Part shown: positions 18,511 through 30,978 of the stretch, one piece after another
Layout of the letters: each line of letters opens with the position of its first letter
Position numbering within the stretch: the first letter of the stretch is position 1
IMG/VR virus record: IMGVR_UViG_3300027969_000185
Coordinates: 1 to 41,202 of that record
Length of the DNA stretch: 41,202 nucleotides
Origin: a virus
Reading direction: 5' to 3' (one strand)
The notes under the pieces: model-generated
What the model saw: the letters and a program-made list of their open reading frames with translations, nothing else
Databases searched by the model: none
Told to the model about the DNA's origin: nothing
Position numbers and translations under genes: made by a program

Positions 18511-18995
18511 ATGGCAATCTTTAATAAAAACACGCTTGCACAAGTAAGCGGGTTTGACAATCCAATTCTTGCGGGCGAATTGGTTTGGAATCAAAAAACT
18601 TTTTGGAATCTTTCGTTTGTTAATATGGCAACAAATTTGCCGTTAAATTTAACAGGCGCAACAATTGACGCAACTATTGTTCGCCGGCAATTGTCAAATG
18701 TACAAGATACCCGAAACGGGTTAACTTTTGACATTGCAAACTATGACCCGCCGCCTACGGCAATCCCTTTAACTATTACCAACGTTGAGGATGCAGAAGG
18801 TACTTGCACGTTGGTAATTAACCAAGACACTTGGGATTTAATTAATTCTGACCCACAATTAGAAATAAACGCAATTGACCCCGTTGGTTTTTCAGGGCGA
18901 ATTATTGTAAGTTTTCCGGCGGTTGGCGATGTGCCTGAAGATGATAGCGTAATCTTTTTGCTATTTATTGTACGTTCTGACGGAGTGGTGGTGGT

Positions 18996-18999
<4 letters not shown>
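18511..18999 (+). CDS. Baseplate/fibre-adaptor protein (BppU-N-like)
   Basis: 162-aa beta-rich protein. The pattern NLPLNLTGATIDATIVRRQL followed by alternating strands (TCTLVINQDTWDLINSD) resembles N-terminal domains of upper baseplate proteins that attach fibres to the tail tip. It has its own ribosome site (CAGGGGACTGCT) after a 70-bp spacer, and its stop overlaps the first collagen gene (ATGA). It probably connects the collagen fibre to the tip; this is inferred from position. Confidence 0.6.
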
Positions 19000-23302
<4,303 letters not shown>

Positions 23303-23304
23303 AA

Positions 23305-25986
23305 ATGGCAACTTTTTGGTATTGTGCCGCAGGCGGTGTGGGTGGTGGGCAAATAAATGAATTCACAGGTTGGAGTCAATCTGCACCAAATCTTCGTTAT
23401 GGGTCAAGACTCTCAAATACAGTATCACTTCAACAAGGTGGGACAACTGCGGGACTTGCAGTAGGGATGCGCGTTTATTTTGGTACAGTTCAAAACGGAG
23501 GAACAATTACAACAATAAATGCAAATGGTACTCAATTTACGACAAGTGCTACTGGAACAATAGCGTCCAATACACGAATTTCTATTTATACTGGGTCCGC
23601 AACAATTCCTACGGCAAGTGACGATGTTATATTTCCCAATATTTGGTCATCAACAATAACGCCCGGTTGGAATAGCGCACAACCTCAATTAGCTTGGAGA
23701 AATGTTACAGTTGATAGCGCAGTTGACATTCAATTAAGTACATCAACTACAACTGCAACAGTAACTTTTTGGGGAACTTTAAGTTCAAGCACAGGGGCGC
23801 AATTACGAAGCTTTAATGCTTATCCAAGATTTTACTTTGCAACGGGTTGCATTATAAATGCGCCAATGCGAAATTATTGCACAATGTTTATTCAAGGCGA
23901 TGTAATAATAAATCAACCAATAACTACTGAAGCAATAAATACAAATTCTTTACAGCACGATTCAGGAACACTCACATTAAATGCTGATATTACTGTAGCA
24001 ACTTATATTTCTAACAATACAAATGTAAGAACAATAAATGGAACTGGTAATATTAATCTTGTCTATACTTCAGGTGCGACAGTAATTAGTGCGCAAAATT
24101 TGCAAAACTATACATGGAATTGTAGCGGTTTTATTATTAACAATTCGACAACTGCTAGAAGTATTCAGTTAGGGTATACAACAAGCCCAATAAGAGGGCC
24201 AAATGTTAGGTTTCAAGGTACTGGCTCAATAACTCCAACCGGTCTTGCAGTATGGGCAGGTGATTTTGATTATCAAGCGGCTACACAAATGGCCGCCAAT
24301 TGCGTTTTAAATGTTTGTACTTGGAGTTATTCGTCAAGTACAAGTCTAGCTTCAGGTACAGTTTTAAATTTTGTTGGAACAGGCAATTGGAATAATGCGG
24401 GTAGATTGCCTTTGGTTGTAAATATAAACCATACAGGCATAACAACTTTACAAACTACTGTAACTTGGACTGAACTTGTATTAACTTTAACGCAGGGTAG
24501 GATTGCATTAAATGGTTTTGGTTTAAGTGTAAAAACCTTTAGTTCAAGCAATACCAATGTTCGCGGTATAAATTGGGGTTCAACTGGCGCAACAATTGAA
24601 GTTGGAAATTCAGCCGCAAGTGGCTATGCCGCATTAGCAGTTAATGATTCAACTAATTTTACGCATACAAATAAAGGAACTTTTACAACATCAACAACAA
24701 CAACTAAAAGTTTTGGTTATGGAAACACAGGAAATTCAGGGCTTCTTGCTGATGCGGGAAATCTTTCAATTACTACTGGACAAGCGGTATCAACAACGCA
24801 AAGCACAACTGGATTTTATGAGGTAATAAATTTATCAGGAATACAGCAACTTGCAAACGGCAATACAATTTCTGCAAATCAAATTACTTTTGGTGGAATT
24901 AGTGCGTCTACACCATTAATGGTATTAAATATTGTTGGTAACAATCCAATATATAACTCAGGTTTTTCAACTAGAACTATTGGCACATTAACTATAAATT
25001 CAACTGGAACATTAACTTGTTCTGACGGACTTAGAGCTAATACTTTTAATCACATAAATGGTAACATAACATTAACTACGGGTGGGATTGCATTTACTTC
25101 GAATGTTGTTGGTAAATTTGGTAATGGAACAATTACAAACGCATCAACTATTCAAGGCAGAGGTCTTGCAATTTGCAATGGCGGGACTTGTCGCATAAAT
25201 GGTGGAACTTTGCAACCGCTTACGGGTTTTCCGTCTAATCCGCAATATGTATTAATTAATAATTCAGGCGGTTTTGGTGACACTAATTTTATTTATGATG
25301 CGGGTGATTGGAGTGTAGTTCCATACATTCAGCAAACATCAGGCGCAGTAACTCTAAATGCAAATTTAACTATTCTTTCCACGGGTTACTATACTTTAGA
25401 TGGTGGTTCAATAAACTTAAATGCAAACACGTTAGCTGTTCAAGATTTTAATTCAACTACTACAGCAGTTGTAAGGTCAATTACGGGTACAGGCAAAATT
25501 TCAGCATCAGGCAATTGGACTGTTACCGATGGCACAAACTTTACGGGTAACACTTACACAATTGACATGACCAAAGCTACAAGCAAGACATTTGCGGGTG
25601 GTGGTGGTGGTTATGGAACATTAAACCAAGCGGGTGCGGGTAATTTAACAGTTAGTGGTTCAAACAGTTTTGCAAATATGACCGCAACTGTTGCCCCTTC
25701 AACAATTACATACACGGCGGGTACAACGCAAACATTGCTTGCGTTTAATGTTAATGGCACATCGGGTAATTTGGTAACGTTGGTCAGCACAACGCCCGGA
25801 AGTCAATACAGTTTAAGCGACACTACCGGCACAAATGCAGTAAGTTGGTTAAGCATTACTGACTCCAATGTTACTGGTGGTGCAACATGGACAGCATCAA
25901 ACACTACATTTGTAAGCAATAATACAGGATGGGGAAGCGGTCCTGTTTACGCAATAAACGGACAGTTTTTCCAATTTTTCTCTTAA
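23305..25986 (+). CDS. Beta-solenoid-like putative receptor-binding protein
   Basis: 893-aa Thr/Asn/Ser/Gly-rich protein starting two bases after the collagen fibre stop. Short repeating strand-turn units (SGTLTLNADITVAT; GNITLTTGGIAFTS; SGAVTLNANLTILS) with frequent N and G turns suggest a right-handed beta-solenoid. The end shows the adhesin-like pattern TITYTAGTTQTLLAFNVNGT and SWLSITDSNVTGGATWTASN. No signal peptide and no recognised catalytic motif. Likely a tail-associated adhesin or tailspike; enzymatic activity toward surface glycans cannot be judged. Confidence 0.7.
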   Translation: MATFWYCAAGGVGGGQINEFTGWSQSAPNLRYGSRLSNTVSLQQGGTTAGLAVGMRVYFGTVQNGGTITTINANGTQFTTSATGTIASNTRISIYTGSATIPTASDDVIFPNIWSSTITPGWNSAQPQLAWRNVTVDSAVDIQLSTSTTTATVTFWGTLSSSTGAQLRSFNAYPRFYFATGCIINAPMRNYCTMFIQGDVIINQPITTEAINTNSLQHDSGTLTLNADITVATYISNNTNVRTINGTGNINLVYTSGATVISAQNLQNYTWNCSGFIINNSTTARSIQLGYTTSPIRGPNVRFQGTGSITPTGLAVWAGDFDYQAATQMAANCVLNVCTWSYSSSTSLASGTVLNFVGTGNWNNAGRLPLVVNINHTGITTLQTTVTWTELVLTLTQGRIALNGFGLSVKTFSSSNTNVRGINWGSTGATIEVGNSAASGYAALAVNDSTNFTHTNKGTFTTSTTTTKSFGYGNTGNSGLLADAGNLSITTGQAVSTTQSTTGFYEVINLSGIQQLANGNTISANQITFGGISASTPLMVLNIVGNNPIYNSGFSTRTIGTLTINSTGTLTCSDGLRANTFNHINGNITLTTGGIAFTSNVVGKFGNGTITNASTIQGRGLAICNGGTCRINGGTLQPLTGFPSNPQYVLINNSGGFGDTNFIYDAGDWSVVPYIQQTSGAVTLNANLTILSTGYYTLDGGSINLNANTLAVQDFNSTTTAVVRSITGTGKISASGNWTVTDGTNFTGNTYTIDMTKATSKTFAGGGGGYGTLNQAGAGNLTVSGSNSFANMTATVAPSTITYTAGTTQTLLAFNVNGTSGNLVTLVSTTPGSQYSLSDTTGTNAVSWLSITDSNVTGGATWTASNTTFVSNNTGWGSGPVYAINGQFFQFFS

Positions 25987-26004
25987 TACAATACAGGATA
26001 AGAT

Positions 26005-27156
26005 ATGACAAAAATTGCGGTTTATGCAATTGCAAAAAATGAAGAACAATTCGTGCAACGATTTTGTGAGTCTGCAAAAGATGCTGACCTTATATTAATT
26101 GCAGACACGGGTTCAACTGACAATACCGTAGCAAGAGCAATGGAATGTGGCGCAATGATTTACGATATTTCTGTAAATCCTTGGAGATTTGATACGGCCC
26201 GCAATGTTGCGTTAAGCCTAGTACCAAGTGACTACGACATTTGCATTGCCCTTGACCTTGACGAAACATTAGTTCCAAATTGGCGTACAGAAGTGGAAAA
26301 GCTTTGGGTGCAAGGCACAACGCAGATGCGTTACCGGTTGGATTTTGGGTCAGGTATAACTTACTATCACGACAAAATTCATAGCCGTAAAGGCTACCGG
26401 TGGATTTATCCTATTCACGAATACATACAAGCTGACAAAAGAATTTCTGTAAAAGGCGCGCACACAGAAATGGTTCTTGTCGAGCATAAACCTGACCGAA
26501 CTAAGTCAAGATTACAGTATTTAGATTTGCTAGAAATGGCAGTACAGGAAGACCCGTATACGCCAAGGCACGTTGTTTATCTTGCAAGAGAACACACATA
26601 CCATGCCCAATGGGAAAAGGCTATTCCATTGTTAGAAAAATATTTAAAAATGCCGGAAGCAACTTGGATTGACGAACGTTCTTTTGCTATGAGGTTGCTA
26701 GGCAAGTGCAATTCAAATCTTGGAAAAGATGCGGAATCTGTAAAGTGGCATAGACAGGCAGTAATTGAAGACCCAAACCGCCGCGAAACTTGGGTAGATT
26801 TAGCATGGCAAGCATGGAAGATGAAATTGTGGCCTGAATCTTACGGCGCGGCATTGTCTGCGCTGAGTATTAAGGTTCGGAAAAGTGACCATACTATGGA
26901 CCCAAATGCTTGGGGCGCAAGCCCTTATGACCTTGCAAGTCTTGCCGCTTGGAATCTAGGGCACTTAGATGCCGCAAGACAACATTTAGAAGAAGCATTA
27001 AAATTAGCACCTAATGACCAACGGTTAATAGCAAACCGCGAAATGATGAAGGTGCAAGATGATAGAACTGACAGCAACGGAAGCCCGACTAAACACGCAC
27101 GAGGAAGTTTGCATCCTACGGTACGAGCAAATAAACGCCCGATTGAAACGGCTTGA
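26005..27156 (+). CDS. GT2 glycosyltransferase with TPR domain
   Basis: 383 aa. Residues 1 to about 150 form a GT-A glycosyltransferase fold: IAKNEEQFVQRF, DTGSTDNT at 34-41 and the DXD-type metal/nucleotide-sugar site D84-L85-D86 in IALDLDETLVP. From about 180 to 345 come TPR-like helical repeats (WEKAIPLLEKYL; NSNLGKDAESVKWHRQA; GHLDAARQHLEEALKLAPND), which usually bind peptide substrates, as in SunS-type and other protein glycosyltransferases. Lying directly after the fibre genes, it may glycosylate a virion protein; modification of host glycans is the alternative. Its 3' end overlaps the next gene by 98 bases. Confidence 0.85.
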   Translation: MTKIAVYAIAKNEEQFVQRFCESAKDADLILIADTGSTDNTVARAMECGAMIYDISVNPWRFDTARNVALSLVPSDYDICIALDLDETLVPNWRTEVEKLWVQGTTQMRYRLDFGSGITYYHDKIHSRKGYRWIYPIHEYIQADKRISVKGAHTEMVLVEHKPDRTKSRLQYLDLLEMAVQEDPYTPRHVVYLAREHTYHAQWEKAIPLLEKYLKMPEATWIDERSFAMRLLGKCNSNLGKDAESVKWHRQAVIEDPNRRETWVDLAWQAWKMKLWPESYGAALSALSIKVRKSDHTMDPNAWGASPYDLASLAAWNLGHLDAARQHLEEALKLAPNDQRLIANREMMKVQDDRTDSNGSPTKHARGSLHPTVRANKRPIETA

Positions 27157-27241
27157 GGGTATTTTAATAAAAACTTGCGGAGTTATGCTTGTCGGCATGG
27201 CGGGCGTAATTTGGTCAACTATTGTTCATTTGCCGAAATGA
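27059..27241 (+). CDS. XhlA-like membrane protein (lysis accessory)
   Basis: 60-aa protein with an N-terminal amphipathic helix (NTHEEVCILRYEQINARLKR) and one C-terminal membrane segment (ILIKTCGVMLVGMAGVIWST). This layout matches the hemolysin XhlA / holin-associated family. It starts inside the glycosyltransferase gene and ends three bases before the next gene, opening the lysis cassette. Confidence 0.7.
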   Translation: MIELTATEARLNTHEEVCILRYEQINARLKRLEGILIKTCGVMLVGMAGVIWSTIVHLPK

Positions 27242-27244
27242 AAT

Positions 27245-27526
27245 ATGAAATGGCTGTTCATCATACTGGTGACAGCCATTTTTGTTGTCTCCGCAAAAGG
27301 GCAATGTGAGGTTACAGATTTCTATGCTTTAAGTAGAATTGGTGAACCAACTTTACGGCACTTGCAATTGTTGCAATGGATGACTAACAATGGTGATGCA
27401 TGTACACCGGAAAAATTAGTCGGAATTTGGAACAAATTATCCGAATGGGCGGGCACGGCAGATAGCGCAGAGTTACGAGGAAAAGTTCTTTACTATTATT
27501 CGCGGGCAATAGAGAGGGCAAAATGA
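27245..27526 (+). CDS. Secreted small protein in lysis cassette
   Basis: 93 aa with a clear N-terminal signal sequence (MKWLFIILVTAIFVVSAKGQ) and two cysteines in the mature part (C20 or so and one in NGDACTPEKL) that could form a disulfide. No lipobox is obvious. Function unknown; an envelope protein acting in lysis is inferred from its neighbours. Confidence 0.65.
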   Translation: MKWLFIILVTAIFVVSAKGQCEVTDFYALSRIGEPTLRHLQLLQWMTNNGDACTPEKLVGIWNKLSEWAGTADSAELRGKVLYYYSRAIERAK

Positions 27527-27759
27527 TTGACAAAATTAATCTATTTCCAACTGTACAAGCGGGCGGCTATCCTGACAAACAAGATGCTGTAGAACGTAGG
27601 GCAAAAAAGCATCAAGAAGAACACCGTGCCATTGTTGAATCTATTAAACAAGGCAACAAAATTGCAGATTTAGCGTTCGAAATCTACCAAAAAAAAGCCG
27701 AACAAAATAGAATTAGGCTTGAGATATTTCAAAACCGTAAACTAGACTTGTATGTATAG
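27523..27759 (+). CDS. Hypothetical coiled-coil protein
   Basis: 78-aa charged helical protein, unrecognised, with AVERRAKKHQEEHRAIVESI and IYQKKAEQNRIRLEIFQNRK. No membrane segment. It overlaps the upstream stop by four bases and belongs to the lysis operon. Confidence 0.65.
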   Translation: MIDKINLFPTVQAGGYPDKQDAVERRAKKHQEEHRAIVESIKQGNKIADLAFEIYQKKAEQNRIRLEIFQNRKLDLYV

Positions 27760-27767
27760 GAGGTTTC

Positions 27768-28010
27768 ATGGAGAACACACGGGAAAAGCTGACATTTTGG
27801 GTGACATTTATGGTGAGCATTACATTGTGCATCTCCGTTTTGGGCATGGTGTGTGCCTTTCTCCTTGGATTGTGGTCGAAGGAAGTAGACAATGCAGAAA
27901 TATTCAAGATGCTTTCACCGGCGTTCAGCACCTTAATCGGAGGCATGATTGGCTTCCTGAGTGGCATCAAACTAATGGATAACGAAAACGCAAAGGATAA
28001 AAAATGCTAG
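27768..28010 (+). CDS. Two-TM holin-like protein
   Basis: 80-aa protein with two membrane segments (FWVTFMVSITLCISVLGMVC to about residue 35; LSPAFSTLIGGMIGFLSGIK around 50-68) and a charged tail DNENAKDKKC. AGGAGG sits four to five bases before the ATG, the strongest ribosome site in the cassette. The class II holin topology is inferred; it could also be an antiholin to the next gene. Confidence 0.65.
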   Translation: MENTREKLTFWVTFMVSITLCISVLGMVCAFLLGLWSKEVDNAEIFKMLSPAFSTLIGGMIGFLSGIKLMDNENAKDKKC

Positions 28011-28411
28011 GACTTGACGCACTTTTACAAGTTGGTGGGAAATTAATTGACAAGCTAATTCCCGACCCTGAAGCCAAAGCGAAAGCGCAATTTGAATTAG
28101 CAAAAATGGCGCAAGACGGGGAATTAACCCGTATGGCAAACGAAACAAAATTGTTTGAAGTAGAGCAAGAAAACGTTACCCGCCGCGCAGAAGCAGATAT
28201 GTCTTCTGATTCATGGTTATCAAAAAACATTCGGCCCATGACTTTGATTTTTTTACTAATTGCATATAGCGGCTTTGCCATTGCATCAATTTTTGATTTT
28301 GAAACCCGTGGTGCATACGTTGAGTTACTAGGACAATGGGGGATGCTCGTAATGAGTTTTTACTTTGGCGGTCGCACCATGGAGAAAATTGCAGATAGGA
28401 TTAAAAAATGA
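28004..28411 (+). CDS. Holin (3-TM GTA/phage holin superfamily)
   Basis: 135 aa. A charged N-terminal amphipathic part (LIPDPEAKAKAQFELAKMAQ) is followed by SSDSWLSKNIRPMTLIFLL, the hallmark of the holin family first described in gene transfer agents, and then hydrophobic segments and FYFGGRTMEKI. It forms holes in the inner membrane to release the endolysin, whose gene overlaps its stop. Confidence 0.85.
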   Translation: MLGLDALLQVGGKLIDKLIPDPEAKAKAQFELAKMAQDGELTRMANETKLFEVEQENVTRRAEADMSSDSWLSKNIRPMTLIFLLIAYSGFAIASIFDFETRGAYVELLGQWGMLVMSFYFGGRTMEKIADRIKK

Positions 28412-28836
28412 ATTTAAGCGAACACTTTACACTTGAAGAACTTACGCATACTGACCATCGGCAGTTCGATAATACGCCGAATGATGCAGAGTTAGCAAAC
28501 TTGACTAGGCTTGCAGATGTACTAGAGTCACTAAAAGAAGCGGTAGGCGGCAAACCAGTAATGATTAACTCCGCGTTCAGATGCAAGCAAGTTAATGATG
28601 CAGTTGGAAGCAAGGATACATCACAGCACAGAATTGGTTGTGCGGCAGATTTGCGTGTACCTAGCATGACTCCGGATGCGGTAGTTAAAGCGGTAATGGC
28701 TTCCGGCATACCATTCGATCAATTGATTAGAGAATTTGACCGATGGACTCATATTTCGATTCCAAATACGCCGGAAGCTGTACCCCGTAGGCAAGTTCTT
28801 ATTATTGATAAGTTAGGTACTCGGGCGTATTCATAA
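28408..28836 (+). CDS. Endolysin, peptidase M15 family
   Basis: 142-aa zinc carboxy/endopeptidase of the M15_3 type that cuts peptidoglycan cross-links. Motifs: FTLEELTHTDHRQFDN at the start, SAFRCKQVN near 56, the zinc site H74 and D81 in SQHRIGCAADLR, E109 as possible general base and the third ligand H115 in WTHISIP. No signal peptide, so export depends on the holin. Its 3' end overlaps the convergent leftward nuclease gene by 35 bases, where late and early transcripts meet with no terminator. Confidence 0.9.
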   Translation: MNLSEHFTLEELTHTDHRQFDNTPNDAELANLTRLADVLESLKEAVGGKPVMINSAFRCKQVNDAVGSKDTSQHRIGCAADLRVPSMTPDAVVKAVMASGIPFDQLIREFDRWTHISIPNTPEAVPRRQVLIIDKLGTRAYS

Positions 28837-29266
28837 ATTCAATAAACCGGTCGTGCTTTAGCAACACAGAAGGTTCAACGTCTTGCAAATCGTTGCGGTC
28901 GGTTCTGCCAAACACCACAATGTCCGGTCGTTGCGTATTGTCCATATCGCAATAAAATAATCCATCGGTAGCCCGCACAATAAGGTGGCACGGTATGCCG
29001 GTTATTTCATGCAGTTTGCAAGCAGTAAGCCATTTGTCCAAACTTAATTTGTAACCGCCAAAACTTTTAATTTGCGCCATTGAATAAGTTATGCACTTGA
29101 TTTCAATAAACGCAATGTTTTCGTTAGTTATTTGGTTTTGTAGCAAATAGTCAAGGTGGTACTTAATTGGCAATTTAAATGCTTTTGAAGGCCAAGTGTA
29201 CTCAAGAAACTTTACGACTTGTGCTTCGTTTTCTAGGTCATTTTTTGATTCAAATAATTCGCGCAT
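28802..29266 (-). CDS. PD-(D/E)XK-like nuclease (putative)
   Basis: 154 aa. An N-terminal helix with E (LENEAQVVKFLE) is followed by YHLDYLLQNQ and FIEIKCI, giving the E ... D ... ExK order of PD-(D/E)XK nucleases. C-terminal strands (PCHLIVRATDGLFYCDMD) fit the fold. Being last in an operon with SSB-like and ERF proteins, it is a natural partner supplying resected ends for single-strand annealing. The fold assignment is by motif spacing only. Confidence 0.6.
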   Translation of the reverse strand: MRELFESKNDLENEAQVVKFLEYTWPSKAFKLPIKYHLDYLLQNQITNENIAFIEIKCITYSMAQIKSFGGYKLSLDKWLTACKLHEITGIPCHLIVRATDGLFYCDMDNTQRPDIVVFGRTDRNDLQDVEPSVLLKHDRFIEFMNTPEYLTYQ

Positions 29267-29282
29267 ATATATCCTTAAAGGT

Positions 29283-29357
29283 GGGGGTACTAACTAAACC
29301 TACGCTTTGCCGCGAAGTTCCTGAAAGAACCTAACACGTAGATTTGGCTTTCCCCCC
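29283..29357 (-). other. Structured leader before the nuclease gene
   Basis: Between the SSB-like and nuclease genes lie three nested inverted repeats: GGGGG (29283-29287) with CCCCCC (29352-29357), AAACCTACG (29296-29304) with CGTAGATTT (29337-29345; one mismatch), and GTTC (29317-29320) with GAAC (29327-29330). Transcribed leftward, this could fold into one long imperfect hairpin. It has no T tract. Possible mRNA processing or translational control element. Confidence 0.45.
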
Positions 29358-29362
29358 GTTAA

Positions 29363-29605
29363 TTAAAATGGTACGTCTTCGTCAGAATTATGTTCTGAAG
29401 TGTGTTGCCCTTTGGGTTTTGTCGAATCAAACGGTTCGTTAATATATGCGTAACCATTCCATTCTAGCGGAACAACGTCTAGTTTCAACATTGGGCCATT
29501 TTTGGTATCAATGATTGCACCAATTTTAATGTAGCGTTTTTTAAGTTCGCCTTTTGCATTTGTATATTCGCCAATGATGGCGGTAACTTCTTTATGATTT
29601 GCCAT
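29363..29605 (-). CDS. SSB-like protein (minimal)
   Basis: 80 aa. Predicted beta strands (EVTAIIGEYTNAKGELKKRY; IKIGAIIDTKNGPMLKLDVV) could form a small OB-like core. The C-terminus is DEDVPF, closely resembling the acidic tip (DDIPF) through which bacterial SSB recruits partners. It lies in an operon between ERF and the nuclease. ssDNA binding is inferred from the tip and context. Confidence 0.6.
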   Translation of the reverse strand: MANHKEVTAIIGEYTNAKGELKKRYIKIGAIIDTKNGPMLKLDVVPLEWNGYAYINEPFDSTKPKGQHTSEHNSDEDVPF

Positions 29606-30233
29606 GTTCGTCTTTCTGTTTCTTTAAGGTTGAACGGGTTTTGGAATCTAATTTTGACCACAATGCGACTTTCTCCTCCGCATCTTCAATTCCGATATAT
29701 TCGCCATACGCACCGTGAACATCATCTGCATTTAGGCGTTCTACAATGGCTTCTGCAACGTCTTGTATGATTGCTTGACGGTTAGGCGGCAGAGAATCAA
29801 AAGAACCTTGCGTTGGACTATGCTTTATGCTTTTAGGTTCTTGCGGTCTAGATGCAAGATTACCGTCATCGTCTTCCGGCGCGAGGCCCATTGCGGCTAG
29901 TAAACTATATCTCCGAGCATAAGTCAACGCCGAACCAAAACCTTGCGGGTCATTTTTAATTGCCGGCATAAACAATTCGCCCATCATTAATAAACCGCCG
30001 GACTCATGCAATAAGCAAGTTCTAACGTGAATACCTTCGGTGTGCATTTCGGTGGGCTGAGTAAGGGCAAAACCTTCTGAGTGCAACCCGTCAATAACTG
30101 CCTCTACACACGTTGCAAGGTCTGCATACTTGCTTTTGAAATATGGATTTGCGCTTGATTTAAGTGCTTTACCAAACTTCATTTGTGCTCGAACAAACGC
30201 GGCATAAACAATTGCGTCTTCTTTATTTTCCAT
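29592..30233 (-). CDS. erf: ERF-family single-strand annealing recombinase
   Basis: 213 aa. The ERF superfamily signature is clear: NPYFKSKYADLATCVEAV at 27-44 and QGFGSALTYARRYSLLAAMG followed by LAPEDDDGN around 97-125. The protein anneals complementary single strands, for circularisation or recombination-dependent replication. The C-terminal 90 residues are variable and charged. Its ribosome site is AAAGGATTAAAA. It overlaps the SSB-like gene start by 14 bases. Confidence 0.92.
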   Translation of the reverse strand: MENKEDAIVYAAFVRAQMKFGKALKSSANPYFKSKYADLATCVEAVIDGLHSEGFALTQPTEMHTEGIHVRTCLLHESGGLLMMGELFMPAIKNDPQGFGSALTYARRYSLLAAMGLAPEDDDGNLASRPQEPKSIKHSPTQGSFDSLPPNRQAIIQDVAEAIVERLNADDVHGAYGEYIGIEDAEEKVALWSKLDSKTRSTLKKQKDEHGKS

Positions 30234-30244
30234 TTTTAATCCTT

Positions 30245-30445
30245 TTAATGTTTGTTAATAAACTGCGTAATCAATTTAATTTCTCGAATATGTTCCTCCT
30301 GTATTTTTACTAACTCGCATTTTTGACGGAGTTCTGCTTGCAAAGCACCCGCCATGAAGGGCCAACGCATTGAATCATGCTGTTCATACTTTTCAGCAAT
30401 AGTTGCTTCAATTCTTTTAATGATTGTGTCGTAATCAGTTTCCAT
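30245..30445 (-). CDS. Hypothetical helical protein
   Basis: 66-aa charged helical protein (IIKRIEATIAEKYEQHDSMR; ELVKIQEEHIREIKLITQ). Not recognised. Its start lies inside the end of the upstream membrane protein gene and it ends just before erf, so it is part of the leftward operon. Confidence 0.65.
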   Translation of the reverse strand: METDYDTIIKRIEATIAEKYEQHDSMRWPFMAGALQAELRQKCELVKIQEEHIREIKLITQFINKH

Positions 30446-30644
30446 ACCAATATCCTAGTAAACAAAATGCCAAGTAAAAAACAATACCCGCCGCAATTTT
30501 TAAAACCTTTGCAATGCTGTACGTTGAATCTTTTTGCAAATAAACTTTTTGCCAATTTTCTTCGTCAGCATTTAATTGCCGCATAGGTGGTTCATATTTG
30601 CCGCCAATTGTGATGCCGGTTTTTGTAGTGTGCAATCTACTCAT
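30435..30644 (-). CDS. Small membrane protein
   Basis: 69 aa using the ATG at 30644, which has GGGAGG six bases upstream. An ATG at 30665 would add seven residues but has no comparable site. One C-terminal transmembrane helix (IAAGIVFYLAFCLLGYWYG) follows a soluble part with EPPMRQLNADEENWQKVYL. Function unknown. Confidence 0.65.
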   Translation of the reverse strand: MSRLHTTKTGITIGGKYEPPMRQLNADEENWQKVYLQKDSTYSIAKVLKIAAGIVFYLAFCLLGYWYGN

Positions 30645-30882
30645 TGCCGGCCTCCCAAAATTCATTGTCTAGTTTTGCGTCTTCCCAATGTTCGAAACAT
30701 TTTTTGCGAATTCTGTCAAAATCTGCTTCAGATATTTCCAAAGTAATATCAACTAATTGAAAATCACTTATGTAAATTTCAACGGCATCCGGTTGGCCTA
30801 CTTCGGGTTCACCTTCTAAAAAAGTATATTGCACCGAAATATATTCGCCGGTAATTAATTCGTAGTCAAAAACTTGCGTCAT
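30637..30882 (-). CDS. Hypothetical acidic protein
   Basis: 81 aa, strongly acidic (YTFLEGEPEVGQPDAVEIYI; EISEADFDRIRKKCFEHWED). The ATG at 30882 is chosen over an upstream TTG because GGAGAGG precedes it. Not recognised. Acidic, small and early-transcribed, it could be a DNA-mimic or inhibitor type protein, but nothing proves this. Confidence 0.65.
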   Translation of the reverse strand: MTQVFDYELITGEYISVQYTFLEGEPEVGQPDAVEIYISDFQLVDITLEISEADFDRIRKKCFEHWEDAKLDNEFWEAGNE

Positions 30883-30884
30883 GG

Positions 30885-30977
30885 TTATCCTCTCCAAGCT
30901 AGCATTACGCCAATACCGCCAAAGATAATGATTGCAAGCAATCCTTCAATTACAACTGTTAAGATTCTTTTTAGCAT
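30885..30977 (-). CDS. 30-aa single-TM peptide
   Basis: A very short ORF encoding MLKRILTVVIEGLLAIIIFG followed by GIGVMLAWRG, essentially one transmembrane helix with a basic N-terminus. GGAGG lies six bases before its ATG, and it exactly fills the gap between the DUF932 gene stop (30979) and the next start (30882). These make it very likely translated although too short for standard gene callers. Function unknown. Confidence 0.7.
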   Translation of the reverse strand: MLKRILTVVIEGLLAIIIFGGIGVMLAWRG

Positions 30978-30978
30978 T

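Noticed and set aside
27752-27982. 76-aa plus-strand ORF overlapping the two-TM gene
   Set aside because: The alternative frame at 27768 has two clear membrane helices and the AGGAGG site; this frame has neither.
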